Source of the DNA: a bacterium
GTDB lineage: Bacteria > Myxococcota_A > UBA9160 > SZUA-336
NCBI GenBank assembly: GCA_024226335.1
Contig: JAAELY010000494.1
Span: 1-56,422 of the forward strand
Direction of reading: 5' to 3'
Length of the DNA stretch: 56,422 nt
In this document: one piece after another, positions 22,829-32,800 of the stretch
Numbering within the stretch: the first letter of the stretch is position 1
Layout: each line of letters begins with the position of its first letter
Notes under the pieces: model-generated
The model's input: only the letters and a program-made list of their open reading frames with translations
Database searches by the model: none
Told to the model about the DNA's origin: nothing
Translations under genes and position numbers: made by a program

Positions 22829-23785
22829 ATGGTCCGCGTGAACGCAGACGAAATCCGCATCTTTGGGGGGTCCGGAAGCCCGCGCCTGACGGCCGCGATC
22901 TGCGAGAAGCTCGGCCTCGAACCCGCCCGGGGCGAAGTCATCCACTTCTCCGAGGGCAATCTCTTCGTGCGCGTCAACGAGAACGTGCGTGGGCGCCGGG
23001 TCTACGTGGTCCAGTCCACGGTCTTTCCCGCCAATGACCTGTTCATGGAGCTCCTGTTCTGGATCGATGCGCTCAAGCGCGCGAGCGCCGAGTCTGTGAC
23101 GGTTCTGATGCCCTATTTCAGCTATGCCAAGGGCGACAAGAAAGACGAGCCCCGGGTGTCGATTCGTGCGCGAGTCTGCGCCGATGCGATTGAAGCAGCG
23201 GGTGCCGACCGCGTCGTCACGCTCGATCTGCACGCGGGACAGCTCCAGGGCTTCTTCCGCATTCCGGTCGATGATCTGTACGCACAGAACGTATTATGCG
23301 ATGCGATTCGGGCCGAGACTTCGGGCGATCTCGTAGTCGTATCTCCCGATGCCGGCTTCGCCAAGAAGGCGCGGCGCTTCGCTTCAGAACTCGGCGCGCC
23401 ACTGGCCATCGCCGATAAAGAGCGAAAGGCGCACGACGAACGGGCGGAGGTGCTGGGCATCATCGGCGAAGTCGCCGATCGCACGGCCGTGATCGTGGAT
23501 GATTTCACGATCTCGGCGGGCACGTTGATCGAGGCCGCGGAGATGTTGATGGCCAAGGGCGCGCGGCGTGTGGTGGCGGCAGTCTCCCACGGAGTGTTTG
23601 CCAAGGGTTCGATGGAGCGGCTCGAGCAGAGCCCCATCGAGCGACTGATCACGACCGACTCCGTCGAGACCCAACCGGTCAAGCTCTCCCCTCGCGTCAA
23701 GCTGGTTTCGGTCGCCCCGCTGTTTGCAGAAGCCATTCGTCGCATTCACAATCGCGAAAGTATCAGCGTCCTGTTTCCCGATTGA
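22829..23785 (+). CDS. prs: Ribose-phosphate pyrophosphokinase (variant motifs)
   Basis: This 318-residue protein would make PRPP from ribose-5-phosphate and ATP, feeding nucleotide, His and Trp synthesis. It has FGGSGSPRLTAAIC at the N-terminus, the flexible-loop region YFSYAKGDKKDEPRVSIRAR, TLDLHAGQLQGFF and the PRPP loop VDDFTISAGTL. The usual loop motif YARQDRK reads YAKGDKK, and the PRPP loop has FTIS where DMIDTAGT is canonical, so this is a divergent paralogue-like form; whether it is the main enzyme cannot be judged from one window. An alternative GTG start lies 12 bases downstream of the ATG. The monooxygenase gene follows after 20 bp. Confidence 0.85.
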   Translation: MVRVNADEIRIFGGSGSPRLTAAICEKLGLEPARGEVIHFSEGNLFVRVNENVRGRRVYVVQSTVFPANDLFMELLFWIDALKRASAESVTVLMPYFSYAKGDKKDEPRVSIRARVCADAIEAAGADRVVTLDLHAGQLQGFFRIPVDDLYAQNVLCDAIRAETSGDLVVVSPDAGFAKKARRFASELGAPLAIADKERKAHDERAEVLGIIGEVADRTAVIVDDFTISAGTLIEAAEMLMAKGARRVVAAVSHGVFAKGSMERLEQSPIERLITTDSVETQPVKLSPRVKLVSVAPLFAEAIRRIHNRESISVLFPD

Positions 23786-23805
23786 CGCCAAGGGAGCCCC
23801 GAACC

Positions 23806-25308
23806 ATGACGAGCGCGGAAACCCAAGCGAAAGCTGCGGCGCAGAGTGCCGAACACTTCGATGTCCTGATCGTCGGTGCCGGAATCTCCGGAGTCGGCGC
23901 GGCCTATCATCTGACCCAGCAATGCCCGGGAAAGAAGTTCGTTGTCCTCGAAGGCCTGGAGAGTTTCGGCGGCACGTGGCTCATGCACCGCTATCCGGGC
24001 ATCCGCTCCGATAGCGATCTCTACACCTTCGGCTATCGCTTCAAGCCGTGGACCGGACCGCCGATCGCAACGGCGGAAGAAATCCTCAGCTATATGGGCG
24101 AGGTCATCGAGGAAAACGATCTCGCCCAGCACATCCGCTATCAGCACAGGATCGACACGGCGAACTGGTCGAGCGAGGAGAATCTCTGGACGATCGAAGG
24201 CCATCACGCGGAGAGTGGCGAACCGGTTCGCTTCAGGGCGAACTTCCTCTGGATGTGCCAGGGCTACTACCGGCACTCCGAAGGCTACACGCCCGAGTGG
24301 GAGGGAATGGAGGAGTTTCACGGCTCCATCGTTCACCCACAGACCTGGCCCGAGGACCTCGACTACAAGGGCAAGAACGTCGTCGTGATCGGATCGGGAG
24401 CGACCGCGGCGACCGTCGTTCCGGCAATCGCGGGCGATTGCTCTCACGTCACCGTACTCCAGCGTTCACCTACCTACTTCATTCCGGGCCGCAATGAGAA
24501 TGAACTCGCGGACCAGTTGCGCGAACTCGATGTCGACGAGGACTGGATTCACGAGATTACGCGCCGGAAGATCCTCTACGATCAGGCCGACTTCACGCGT
24601 CGGGCGGTCGAAGAACCGGAGCAAGTGAAACAGGAGTTGATCGAAGGCGTTCGCGCCCTTCTGAAACCGGATTACGACATCGAGAAGCACTTCACGCCCA
24701 CCTATCGACCGTGGAGGCAACGCATCGCCTTCGTGCCCGATGGCGATATCTTCGCGGGAATTACATCGGGCAAAGCTTCTATGGTCACTGATGAGATCGA
24801 GCGTTTCAGCGAAAAGGGAATCCTGCTGAAGTCGGGCGAGCTGCTCGAAGCCGATGTCATCATCACTGCGACCGGTTTCAATCTCAACGTGCTGGGCGAC
24901 ATTGATTTCAGCATCGACGACAAGTCACTCGAATTCTCCGACACCGTCACGTACCGCGGCATGATGTTCACCGGTGTGCCCAATATGCTCTGGATCTTTG
25001 GCTATTTCCGGGCGAGCTGGACGCTACGGGTCGACCTGCTCGCGGACTTCGTGTGTCGACTTCTCAATCACATGGATGCGGTAGGCGCAAAACGGGTGAC
25101 GCCGAAGCTCCGGACGGAAGACGAGAGCATGCCACTGCTGCCCTGGCTGGACCCGGAGAATTTCAATCCGGGTTACATGATGCGCAAGATGCACTTGCTG
25201 CCGAAGCGAGGCGACACGCGCGAGTGGCAGCACACTCAGGACTACTGGGCGGAAAGGGTCGAGATTCCCGCAATCGATCTCGACGACAGCGTGTTCGACT
25301 ACGAGTGA
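23806..25308 (+). CDS. Flavin monooxygenase, Baeyer-Villiger type
   Basis: This 500-residue FAD/NADPH monooxygenase has two Rossmann dinucleotide motifs, GAGISG (24-29) for FAD and GSGATA (196-201) for NADPH. Between them lies the Baeyer-Villiger fingerprint FxGxxxHxxxWP, read as F171-H-G-S-I-V-H-P-Q-T-W181-P. Such enzymes insert oxygen next to a carbonyl to make esters or lactones; the group also includes N/S-oxygenating relatives. The start at 23806 gives a normal N-terminus. It lies 20 bp after prs and 1 bp before the GNAT gene, so the three may be cotranscribed. Confidence 0.9.
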   Translation: MTSAETQAKAAAQSAEHFDVLIVGAGISGVGAAYHLTQQCPGKKFVVLEGLESFGGTWLMHRYPGIRSDSDLYTFGYRFKPWTGPPIATAEEILSYMGEVIEENDLAQHIRYQHRIDTANWSSEENLWTIEGHHAESGEPVRFRANFLWMCQGYYRHSEGYTPEWEGMEEFHGSIVHPQTWPEDLDYKGKNVVVIGSGATAATVVPAIAGDCSHVTVLQRSPTYFIPGRNENELADQLRELDVDEDWIHEITRRKILYDQADFTRRAVEEPEQVKQELIEGVRALLKPDYDIEKHFTPTYRPWRQRIAFVPDGDIFAGITSGKASMVTDEIERFSEKGILLKSGELLEADVIITATGFNLNVLGDIDFSIDDKSLEFSDTVTYRGMMFTGVPNMLWIFGYFRASWTLRVDLLADFVCRLLNHMDAVGAKRVTPKLRTEDESMPLLPWLDPENFNPGYMMRKMHLLPKRGDTREWQHTQDYWAERVEIPAIDLDDSVFDYE

Positions 25309-25309
25309 A

Positions 25310-26017
25310 ATGGCCCAACTGATCGCCCTTCAATTCGATACCTTGCTAGTCTGCAACTCTCGCGGTCGGCTCACGAATACGAGAGCCATCGACGCCCGTC
25401 CGGTGCCGCGCCTCTTTCTGGGTCGCTCTATTGAAACCGACTCTCCCGGAACCCATATCTGGGCAGTTCGCGAAGACGTCGATTCGACCCTCTATGATCG
25501 CTTGAAGGATCTGTGCGAAGCTGAGCCTCGAGCAGCCGAACTCGACCCGGCGCTTCCGCCGACCTGCCGCGAGCACGCCTGGGAACTTCTTTCACCCATC
25601 ACCTTCGAGCACCGCGGTCCAGCCTACGCACTGCCGGACGCCCTCCCCGAGTTCCCACGCGCACGCGAAGCCCCGCCCGAACGGATACGCGAGTACCTGG
25701 CGGCGTTCCCGACATGGAAACCCGATGACGAAATCGATCCGCAAGAACCCATGGCCTTTGCCTTTGTGGGAGGAGAACCTGCGGCCTTGTGTCACTCCGC
25801 GCGCGCAGCAACCCGTGCCGCGGAAGCCGGCGTGGAAACTCGTCCGGAATACCGGGGTCGTGGACTCGCCGTCGAAGTCACTGCGTGCTGGGCGCGAGCC
25901 ATTCAGAACACTGGGCGCACGGCTTTGTACAGCACGTCATGGGACAATCGAGCATCGCAAGCGGTGGCACGCAGACTGGGAGCGCGGCTCTACGGAGAAG
26001 ACTGGTATCTGACCTGA
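25310..26017 (+). CDS. GNAT-family acetyltransferase
   Basis: This 235-residue protein has a C-terminal GNAT domain. VETRPEYRGRGLAVEVTACWARAI around 174-197 contains the RGRGLA acetyl-CoA pyrophosphate-binding motif, followed by the YSTSWDNRASQAVARRLGARLYGEDW helix-strand typical of the fold's end. The N-terminal half (about 1-110) is family-specific and gives no clue to the substrate. It starts one base after the monooxygenase stop (TGA-A-ATG), indicating translational coupling. GC content and codon use look like its neighbours. Confidence 0.8.
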   Translation: MAQLIALQFDTLLVCNSRGRLTNTRAIDARPVPRLFLGRSIETDSPGTHIWAVREDVDSTLYDRLKDLCEAEPRAAELDPALPPTCREHAWELLSPITFEHRGPAYALPDALPEFPRAREAPPERIREYLAAFPTWKPDDEIDPQEPMAFAFVGGEPAALCHSARAATRAAEAGVETRPEYRGRGLAVEVTACWARAIQNTGRTALYSTSWDNRASQAVARRLGARLYGEDWYLT

Positions 26018-26091
26018 GAGGGCCTTCTGGCGCGAAGCTCAGAGATCGAATCTTGAGCCGATGCCCGCGATCGCGACCTGTTCAGCACCCG

Positions 26092-26376
26092 CTAAGGCCG
26101 AACCCGTCCGAAGCGCGAGAAGACCTCCATCAATTCGTCGAGTTTCTGTTTTCTCTCGCGCGGTTTTCCGCTTTCGAGGGCTCCAGCGACGCAGGTCTCG
26201 ACGTGGGCCGACAGGACCAGATGTCCCACGCGATCGAGTGCGCCTTCCACGGCGGCCACCTGATGCAATACGTCGACACAGTAGCGATCCTCCGCCAGCA
26301 TGCGTTGGATCCCCTCCACCTGCCCGGCGATTTTCCTGAGGCGATTCAAGGCTTTGTTTCGAGTTTCTTCCTTCAT
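26092..26376 (-). CDS. csoR: CsoR-type Cu(I)-sensing repressor
   Basis: This 94-residue all-helical repressor of the CsoR/RcnR/FrmR family has metal ligands C33 (RYCVDVL), H58 and C62 (SAHVETC). The spacing (25 then 4) equals that of known Cu(I) sensors. The family's conserved RLRKIAGQVEGIQRML helix is present. Cu(I) binding would release DNA. The ATG at 26376 has AGGAGG eight bases upstream. It is divergent from the small Cys-rich gene and the cusCBA-like operon, with a palindromic operator between (26426-26453). Its stop lies inside a diverged copy of the AGCAGSCTGCTAGG motif. Confidence 0.93.
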   Translation of the reverse strand: MKEETRNKALNRLRKIAGQVEGIQRMLAEDRYCVDVLHQVAAVEGALDRVGHLVLSAHVETCVAGALESGKPRERKQKLDELMEVFSRFGRVRP

Positions 26377-26425
26377 GTTCGAGCCTCCTCGCCTATATTC
26401 TCTTGCCAGGCCGTCGCCTCCAGGA

Positions 26426-26453
26426 GTATCCTGGGATACCCCCATAGGGTATC
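26426..26453. promoter_or_regulatory. CsoR operator (two overlapping palindromes)
   Basis: GATACCC-CCATA-GGGTATC (26435-26453) is a perfect inverted repeat with a 5-bp spacer, and GTATCC-TG-GGATAC (26426-26439) overlaps it. The ATACCCC/GGGGTAT style is that of CsoR sites. It lies 50 bp upstream of the csoR start and about 120 bp upstream of the start chosen for the small exported-protein gene, placed to control both directions. Confidence 0.8.
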
Positions 26454-26571
26454 AACTCATCGGCGAAAATGACCGACGAGTGAGTTGAAAGACGATGACC
26501 TTCCGAATGCGTTCTGAATGCGCACGGGAAGGCCAACGGAAAGACCGGCAGAAGTGAACCGACGAGCGCGA

Positions 26572-26955
26572 ATGCGATTCATGATCTCCCTGATTGCCCT
26601 GATCGGGCTACAGGGATCGGTCTGCGCTTCTGCATGTCTGGCGATCACGAGTTCCATCTCTGCAACGTTTGTCGCCCAGGATCTCGCTTCAACTGAACCG
26701 GCTTGCCACGATTCCGGCGAGCCGGCGCAAGACCCGTCGGATTCGGACGCCGAGTGCACCTGTTGCACCACACTCGATGCGGTACCTGGCAAGACGGTTT
26801 CGACCGCTCGCAGCAATGACTCCACGCCCGCGATCGCGAGCACGGTCGTGTTCCGCCCTCTTCCGCCACCCGCCCATCGCGAGTTCGTCAGGCTCGACGT
26901 CGCGCGAATACCACCGCCCGACATCCTTCTTCTCAAGTCGATTCTCATCATCTGA
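26572..26955 (+). CDS. Small Cys-rich exported protein of the copper locus
   Basis: This protein of about 127 residues has an N-terminal signal peptide (MRFMISLIALIGLQGSVCA), then a short region with Cys-His (CHDSG) and a Cys cluster ECTCC, and a Pro-rich tail ending in LLLKSILII. No family is recognised; small exported proteins of this kind often precede cusCBA/czcCBA genes, and the Cys cluster suggests periplasmic Cu binding (inference). The start is uncertain: ATG at 26572 gives a good signal sequence, a GTG at 26554 would add six residues including two Arg, and the frame is open to an ATG at 26518. It lies between the CsoR operator and the efflux genes and is likely co-regulated. Confidence 0.6.
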   Translation: MRFMISLIALIGLQGSVCASACLAITSSISATFVAQDLASTEPACHDSGEPAQDPSDSDAECTCCTTLDAVPGKTVSTARSNDSTPAIASTVVFRPLPPPAHREFVRLDVARIPPPDILLLKSILII

Positions 26956-27110
26956 TTTCCCGAAGTCCCCACGCGGCTCTGCGCGTTTCGAGGACACCGC
27001 TGCGCTCTGAACGGATCAGCCGTCGGCGCAGCGCGATCTCGTGACACGACGGAACCCTGGTGCTGTGTCGAAACTTCGCGCAGCGGAATCGAGACTTCGG
27101 GAGATCGGCA

Positions 27111-28448
27111 ATGAAGAACAGAACCACTGTGGGAGCAGGCGTGATCATCGCCCTGCTTCCGCTGCTAGCGTTTTCAGCCTGGGCTCAGGCCAGTGAAGGC
27201 GGCGAGAAACCCACATCGTTTGATTCGGAAGCAACCCGTGCGGCGATTCCGAAACCGCTGACACTTTCCTGGTGTCTCGAGCGAGCGCGCGAAGCGAATC
27301 CCACACTCCAGCGAGTCGCCGCGCAAGCCTCTGCTGCGAGGCATCGCATCGTACCGGCCGGATCGCTGGAAGATCCCCGACTCGCGTACGAGGCCAGCAA
27401 TATTCCGACGGGAGACCTCGACTTTCACTCGACGCCCCTATCGGGCCACCAGTTCAGGTTGCGCCAGAAGCTCCCCGTTCCCGGACTTTTGTCGCGGCGC
27501 GAAGAAGCGGCGAGGCGCGCCGCGCAGGCCTCTGCACTGCTCGTCGAGGATCAGGGATTCCTGACCGATAGTGCGGTGGAAGTGGCGTGGGCTGAACTCG
27601 GTTTTGCCCAACAAGCGCTCGACATCACGAGTCGAAACATCGGCCTGCTTCGGCAGCTTTCAGAGACTGCAGAATCCAGGTATCGCGTCGGAAGCGGTCT
27701 CCAACAGGACGTGCTGCGCGCACAGGTCGAACTGACTGCATTGCTTCGCGAACGTCTGCGTCGTGTGGAAGCGATCGAGCGAGCCGAGTCCCGGCTGGTC
27801 GAACTCCTCGACTTGCCCGCAACTACACGGCTCTCGCGGACCTCCGAACTCAGGATGACGACCGAAGAACCTCTGCTCCGGCCACTTCTCGGCGCGCTCG
27901 AAGAACGAAGCACCCGGCTTCGCGCTGCGGGCCGCAGCGTAGAAGCGGCCCGTGCGCGGGTGCGCGCGGTCGAACTCGAAGGGCTTCCCGACGTCGATCT
28001 GGGCATTGGCTACCGAGTGCGTTCGAACGTCACCGGAGACAGGGTAGACGGTGACGACTTTCTTTCCGCCGGAGTCGTTCTTCGCATTCCCGTCAATCGT
28101 TCGAAGTGGCGCGCCCGGGTAGCCGAACAGAAAGCGCTTCTGCGCCGTGCCGAAGCCGACTATCGGGCTACCCGCGCTGCGCTCGCATCCCAGACCCGCC
28201 GCGCTCATGCGGAACTGATCCGCGCTGCATCCGAAGAAGCTCTTCTCGTGACAGGACTCGTTCCACAGGCACAGCAATCCCTCGAATCGAGTCGCTCGGG
28301 ATACAAAGTCGGGCGAATCGGGTTCCTGAGTCTGCTCGATAGTCAGGTCAGGCTTCTGGGTGCAGAACTTCGCCTGGCTCGCACGCGAGCCGACAAACGC
28401 CTGGCCTTCGCAGCGCTCGAGTCTGCGGCCGGGGAGAAACTGCGATGA
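27111..28448 (+). CDS. TolC-family outer-membrane channel (CusC/CzcC-like)
   Basis: This 445-residue protein has a signal peptide (about 1-27) and the two-repeat helical structure of outer-membrane efflux proteins: LSWCLERAREANPTLQRVAAQ at the start of the tunnel helices, the GSGLQQDVLRAQVEL repeat about 195, and the equivalent KVGRIGFLSLLDSQVRLLGAELRL repeat near 415. It would form the outer-membrane exit duct for the copper/silver pump. The ATG at 27111 has GGGAG about 8 nt upstream. Its stop overlaps the cusB start by 4 bp (ATGA), so the pump genes are coupled. Confidence 0.88.
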   Translation: MKNRTTVGAGVIIALLPLLAFSAWAQASEGGEKPTSFDSEATRAAIPKPLTLSWCLERAREANPTLQRVAAQASAARHRIVPAGSLEDPRLAYEASNIPTGDLDFHSTPLSGHQFRLRQKLPVPGLLSRREEAARRAAQASALLVEDQGFLTDSAVEVAWAELGFAQQALDITSRNIGLLRQLSETAESRYRVGSGLQQDVLRAQVELTALLRERLRRVEAIERAESRLVELLDLPATTRLSRTSELRMTTEEPLLRPLLGALEERSTRLRAAGRSVEAARARVRAVELEGLPDVDLGIGYRVRSNVTGDRVDGDDFLSAGVVLRIPVNRSKWRARVAEQKALLRRAEADYRATRAALASQTRRAHAELIRAASEEALLVTGLVPQAQQSLESSRSGYKVGRIGFLSLLDSQVRLLGAELRLARTRADKRLAFAALESAAGEKLR

Positions 28449-29797
28449 ACGCGAGACAACTCCTTCTCCTGCTCGTCTTGCTTCCCCTGGCCCTGGCCGC
28501 TGGCTGGTGGGGGCGCGGTTTGTTCCCGAAGGAATCCCCGATCGATCAGAGTGCCATCGGTGCGACCTCACAAGGCCCGTGTCCCGGAGGCGCATCGCCG
28601 CTCTACTGGGTGGCTCCCATGGACCCAACTTTCATTCGGGAGGAACCCGGGCAGTCGCCCATGGGAATGGACCTCGTTCCGAAGTGTCCCGACAGAAGCG
28701 GCGAGACGCCCGGACGCAGTGTCGTCATCGATTCCGCTACCGTGCAGAACATCGGCGTGAAGACCCTCACAATCGAACGGAGGGACCTCGCGCGCTCGGT
28801 GCGTGCCGTGGGCCGCATCGCGTATGACGAGCGTCGCGTCGCCCACGTGCACACGAAGGTGCAGGGCTGGGTCGAAAAGCTGTTCATCGATTTCATCGGG
28901 CAGACGGTGAAGCGTGGAGAGCCGCTTCTGGAGATCTACTCACCCGAACTCGTCGCAACACAGGAAGAGCTTCTGCTCGCCGCGCGCTATCGGGACGCGA
29001 CGGAAGGCAGTCCCTTCGACGATGTTCGAGGCGGAGGTGAATCGCTTTTCGCGGCGACGAAACGACGCCTTGCGCTCTGGGATGTTCCCGAACGCGACAT
29101 CCAACGCCTTCTCGAGACGGGCGAGGTAAAACGGACCCTCACCCTCTACGCGCCGGCTTCGGGCGTCGTGACTCAACTCGGTGTGCGCTCGGGAATGGAG
29201 GTCAGGCCAAACCTGAACCTCTATACGATTGCCGATCTGTCTCGTGTCTGGGTGCTTGCGGACATCTACGAGTACGAACTTCCGTGGCTTGCGCTCGGCC
29301 AGCAAGCGGCGATCGAACTGCGTTCATTGCCCGGAGAGTGGATGCGCGGCGAACTCAGCTACATCGCTCCATTTCTCGATGCGAAGACTCGCACGGCGGA
29401 AGTGCGCTTCGAACTCGATAACAAGGACGGCAAACTCAAACCGGAAATGTTCGGCAATACGGTGATCACGGGTGCACCTCATTCGGATGTGATCGCTGTC
29501 CCGACCGATGCCATCATCCGTTCGGGAACCCGGGCGATCGCCGTCGTTTCGCTGGGCGAGGGACGTTTCGAACCGCGAGACATCCAACTCGGACTCGACA
29601 CGGGAGATGGCTGGTTCGAAGTTCGTTCCGGTCTACGATCGGGCGAAGACATCGTCATCTCCAGTCAGTTCCTCATCGATAGCGAGAGCAAACTCCGAGA
29701 AGCGGTCCGGAAACTCCGGGCCGCCGGAGCCGGCGAGAACGCAGACTCAGCACTGGACTCGGATGGTCGGGATTCCGGCAGCCGAGACATGGAGTAG
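28445..29797 (+). CDS. cusB: CusB-type RND periplasmic adaptor
   Basis: This 450-residue membrane-fusion protein has an N-terminal hydrophobic anchor (about 5-20) and an early heavy-metal binding segment, YWVAPMDPTFIREEPGQSPMGMDLVPKC, whose Met residues match the CusB/CusF-like copper site. The hairpin/lipoyl region follows (GWVEKLFIDFIGQTVKRGEPLLEIYSPEL, LTLYAPASGVVTQLGVRSGM), then a beta-barrel domain. It would link CusA to the outer-membrane channel and hand over Cu(I)/Ag(I). It overlaps the upstream channel gene by 4 bp, and cusA follows after 5 bp. Confidence 0.92.
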   Translation: MNARQLLLLLVLLPLALAAGWWGRGLFPKESPIDQSAIGATSQGPCPGGASPLYWVAPMDPTFIREEPGQSPMGMDLVPKCPDRSGETPGRSVVIDSATVQNIGVKTLTIERRDLARSVRAVGRIAYDERRVAHVHTKVQGWVEKLFIDFIGQTVKRGEPLLEIYSPELVATQEELLLAARYRDATEGSPFDDVRGGGESLFAATKRRLALWDVPERDIQRLLETGEVKRTLTLYAPASGVVTQLGVRSGMEVRPNLNLYTIADLSRVWVLADIYEYELPWLALGQQAAIELRSLPGEWMRGELSYIAPFLDAKTRTAEVRFELDNKDGKLKPEMFGNTVITGAPHSDVIAVPTDAIIRSGTRAIAVVSLGEGRFEPRDIQLGLDTGDGWFEVRSGLRSGEDIVISSQFLIDSESKLREAVRKLRAAGAGENADSALDSDGRDSGSRDME

Positions 29798-29802
29798 ACG
29801 TC

Positions 29803-32800
29803 GTGCTCCGCCGCATCGTCGAGGCCTCCGCCAACAACCCCGTCATGGTTGCGCTCGGCGTGGCTGCACTGCTGGCCTGGGGTGCCTATGCAGTCTTCCA
29901 CACTCCGCTCGATGCGATTCCCGACCTCTCGGACGTCCAGGTCATCGTACTCACGGAATATCCAGGCCAGGCGCCACGCGTCGTCGAGGACCAGATCAGC
30001 TATCCGCTCTCGACGGCGTTGCTTGCCGTTCCCGGAGCCAAGACCGTTCGCGGCTACTCGTTCTTCGGCACATCTTTCGTCTACGTCATCTTCGAGGATG
30101 GTACGGATCTCTACTGGGCGAGAAGCCGTGTGCTCGAATTGCTGAATACCGTCTCCGGGCGCTTGCCCGCCGGGGTCACGCCGACACTGGGCCCGGATGC
30201 CACGGGTGTCGGCTGGATCTATGAATACGCTCTGGTCGACCGTACCGGCAGACACGATCTGGCCGAGCTTCGCTCCATCCAGGACTGGCACCTCCGTTAC
30301 GCCCTTCAGACCGTTCCCGGTGTCGCAGAAGTGGCAAGCGTCGGCGGTCATGTGCGCCAGTACCAGGTCGAAGTAGACCCGAACCCGCTCGCGGCCTACG
30401 GGCTTTCGCTCAGCCACGTTCGCCGCGCGATTGAGCGCAGCAATAGCGAAGTGGGCGGACGGCTTTTCGAACAGGCGGAGACGGAGTTCATGGTGCGCAG
30501 CCAGGGTTTCGTCCGATCGACCCGCGACCTGGAACAGATCGCCGTAGGTGCCGATGAGTCCGGAACGCCGATCTTGCTGCGGAACATCGCGACGGTGTCG
30601 ATCGGCCCGGAGATGCGCCGCGGCCTCACTGATCTGGACGGTGAAGGAGAGGTCGCCGCGGGAGTGGTCATCATGCGTTACGGAGAGAACGCACTCGAGA
30701 CCATCCGAAAGGTCAAAGAGAAACTCGCCGAGGTCGAGACGAGTCTCCCGCCCGGTGTGGAAATCGTTCCGGTCTACGATCGCGGGCCGCTCATCGAACG
30801 CGCGGTGGAGAATCTCGGCGAGAAACTGTTGGAGCAGGCCCTCATCGTCGCCCTGATCTGCGCGGTCTTTCTCATGCACATGCGAAGTGCGCTTGTGGCG
30901 ATCCTGATTCTGCCCCTCGGCATTCTCTTCTCCTTCATCGTGATGTTCCACCAGGGCATCAACGCCAACATCATGTCGCTCGGCGGCATCGCGATTGCCA
31001 TCGGCACGATGATCGATGCGGGAATCGTCATGGTCGAGAACGCTCATAAGCACCTCGAACGCGACAGCGGTCAAAAGCCACGGCGCGAGATCCTGATCGA
31101 CGCAGCCGTGGAAGTCGGCCCCTCATTGTTCGCTTCCCTGTTGATCGTCTCGATTTCATTCCTGCCGATCTTTGCCCTCGAAGCCCAGGAAGGGCGTTTG
31201 TTCAAACCACTGGCGTTCACGAAGACCTATGCGATGCTCGGCGCCGCGCTTCTTTCCATCACGGTCGTTCCCGCATTGATGATGTGGTTGGTTCGAGGCA
31301 CGATCCTGCCAGAGCGGCGCAACCCGTTGAACCGTTTGATCCTGTGGATCTATCGACCTGCCCTCAGCGCGGCCCTTCGACATCGTTTCACCGTGGTGAC
31401 GATCGCCGGTTTCGCGCTTCTCGCGAGCGTCTATCCACTCGAGCACATCGGTTCTGAGTTCATGCCCCCATTGGATGAAGGCGATCTGCTCTACATGCCG
31501 ACCACGCTCCCTGGAATCTCCATCGCAAAAGCCCGAGAACTGCTTCAACAGACGGACCGGATCATCGCCTCGGTACCCGAGGTCGAGCGCGTGTTTGGCA
31601 AGGTCGGAAGGGCTGAAACCGCGACGGATCCGGCGCCGCTGAGCATGATCGAAACGACCATCACATTGAAACCTCGAAGCGCCTGGCGGCCCGGCATGAC
31701 GCCAGAAAAGCTGGTCGCGGAACTCGACGGAATGATCCGATTCCCGGGGCTGAGCAATGCCTGGACGATGCCGATCAAGACACGCATCGACATGCTTTCG
31801 ACCGGAATCAAGACCGCCCTCGGCATCAAGATTTCCGGCCCCGATCTCTCGGTTCTCGAAGAACTCGGAGAACACGTCGAGGCGATCCTGCGCGAGGTTC
31901 CCGGTACACAGAGCGTCTACGCGGAGCGGGTTTTCGCTGGAAACTATCTGGATATCGACATCGATCGTGAACAGATCGCCCGCTACGGAATTACCGTACG
32001 TGACGTCCAGGACGTCATCCAGACGGCGGTCGGCGGCCTGAACATCACGCAGACGGTCGAAGGCCTGGAACGCTACCCCGTCAATCTGCGCTACAGCCGA
32101 GAGCTTCGGGACGACCTCGCATCCCTGCGGCGCGTCCTCGTCTCGACTCCGGGTCGCGCACAGGTGCCCCTTGAACAGCTCGCTTCGCTCAGCTTCGTGA
32201 AAGGTCCTCCGGCGATCAAGACCGAGAACGCGCGACCCAGTGCCTGGGTTTTCATCAGTCTGGATGGAATCGACATCGGCACCTATGTGCGAGACTCGCG
32301 CGAGGTGCTTCGAGACCGTCTCGATCTGCCGTCCGGCTATACCCTGGAGTGGAGCGGTCAATACGAGTATCTGGAACGCGCCCGGAATCGCCTTGCCCTG
32401 ATCGTCCCCGCAACTCTAGGAGTGATCTTCTTCCTGCTCTATGTGGTCTTCAGGAACACTCGCGATGCGCTGCTCGTAATGTCCTGCCTGCCGTTTGCGC
32501 TCGTGGGGGGAGTCTTGCTGCTCTGGGTGCTCGACTACGACTTCAGTGTTGCCGTCGGCGCGGGATTCCTGGCACTGGCCGGGCTCACAGCCGAGACGGG
32601 CGTGATCATGCTGCTCTTCTTGAACCAGGCCCGCGATCGCGCTCTGGATTCGGGCGCTCTTCGAACAGTGCAGGACCTGTGGCGTGCCACGATCGAGGGT
32701 GCGACCTACCGAGCCCGGCCCTTGTTGATGACGGTGGCCTCCGACGCAATCGGCTTGCTTCCGATCATGTGGGGAGCAGGAACGGGTTCAGAGACCATGC

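Noticed and set aside
29665-32361. Long minus-strand ORFs (469 and 401 codons) opposite cusB and cusA
   Set aside because: His/Asp/Arg-rich shadow frames caused by GC-rich codon bias; no motifs.
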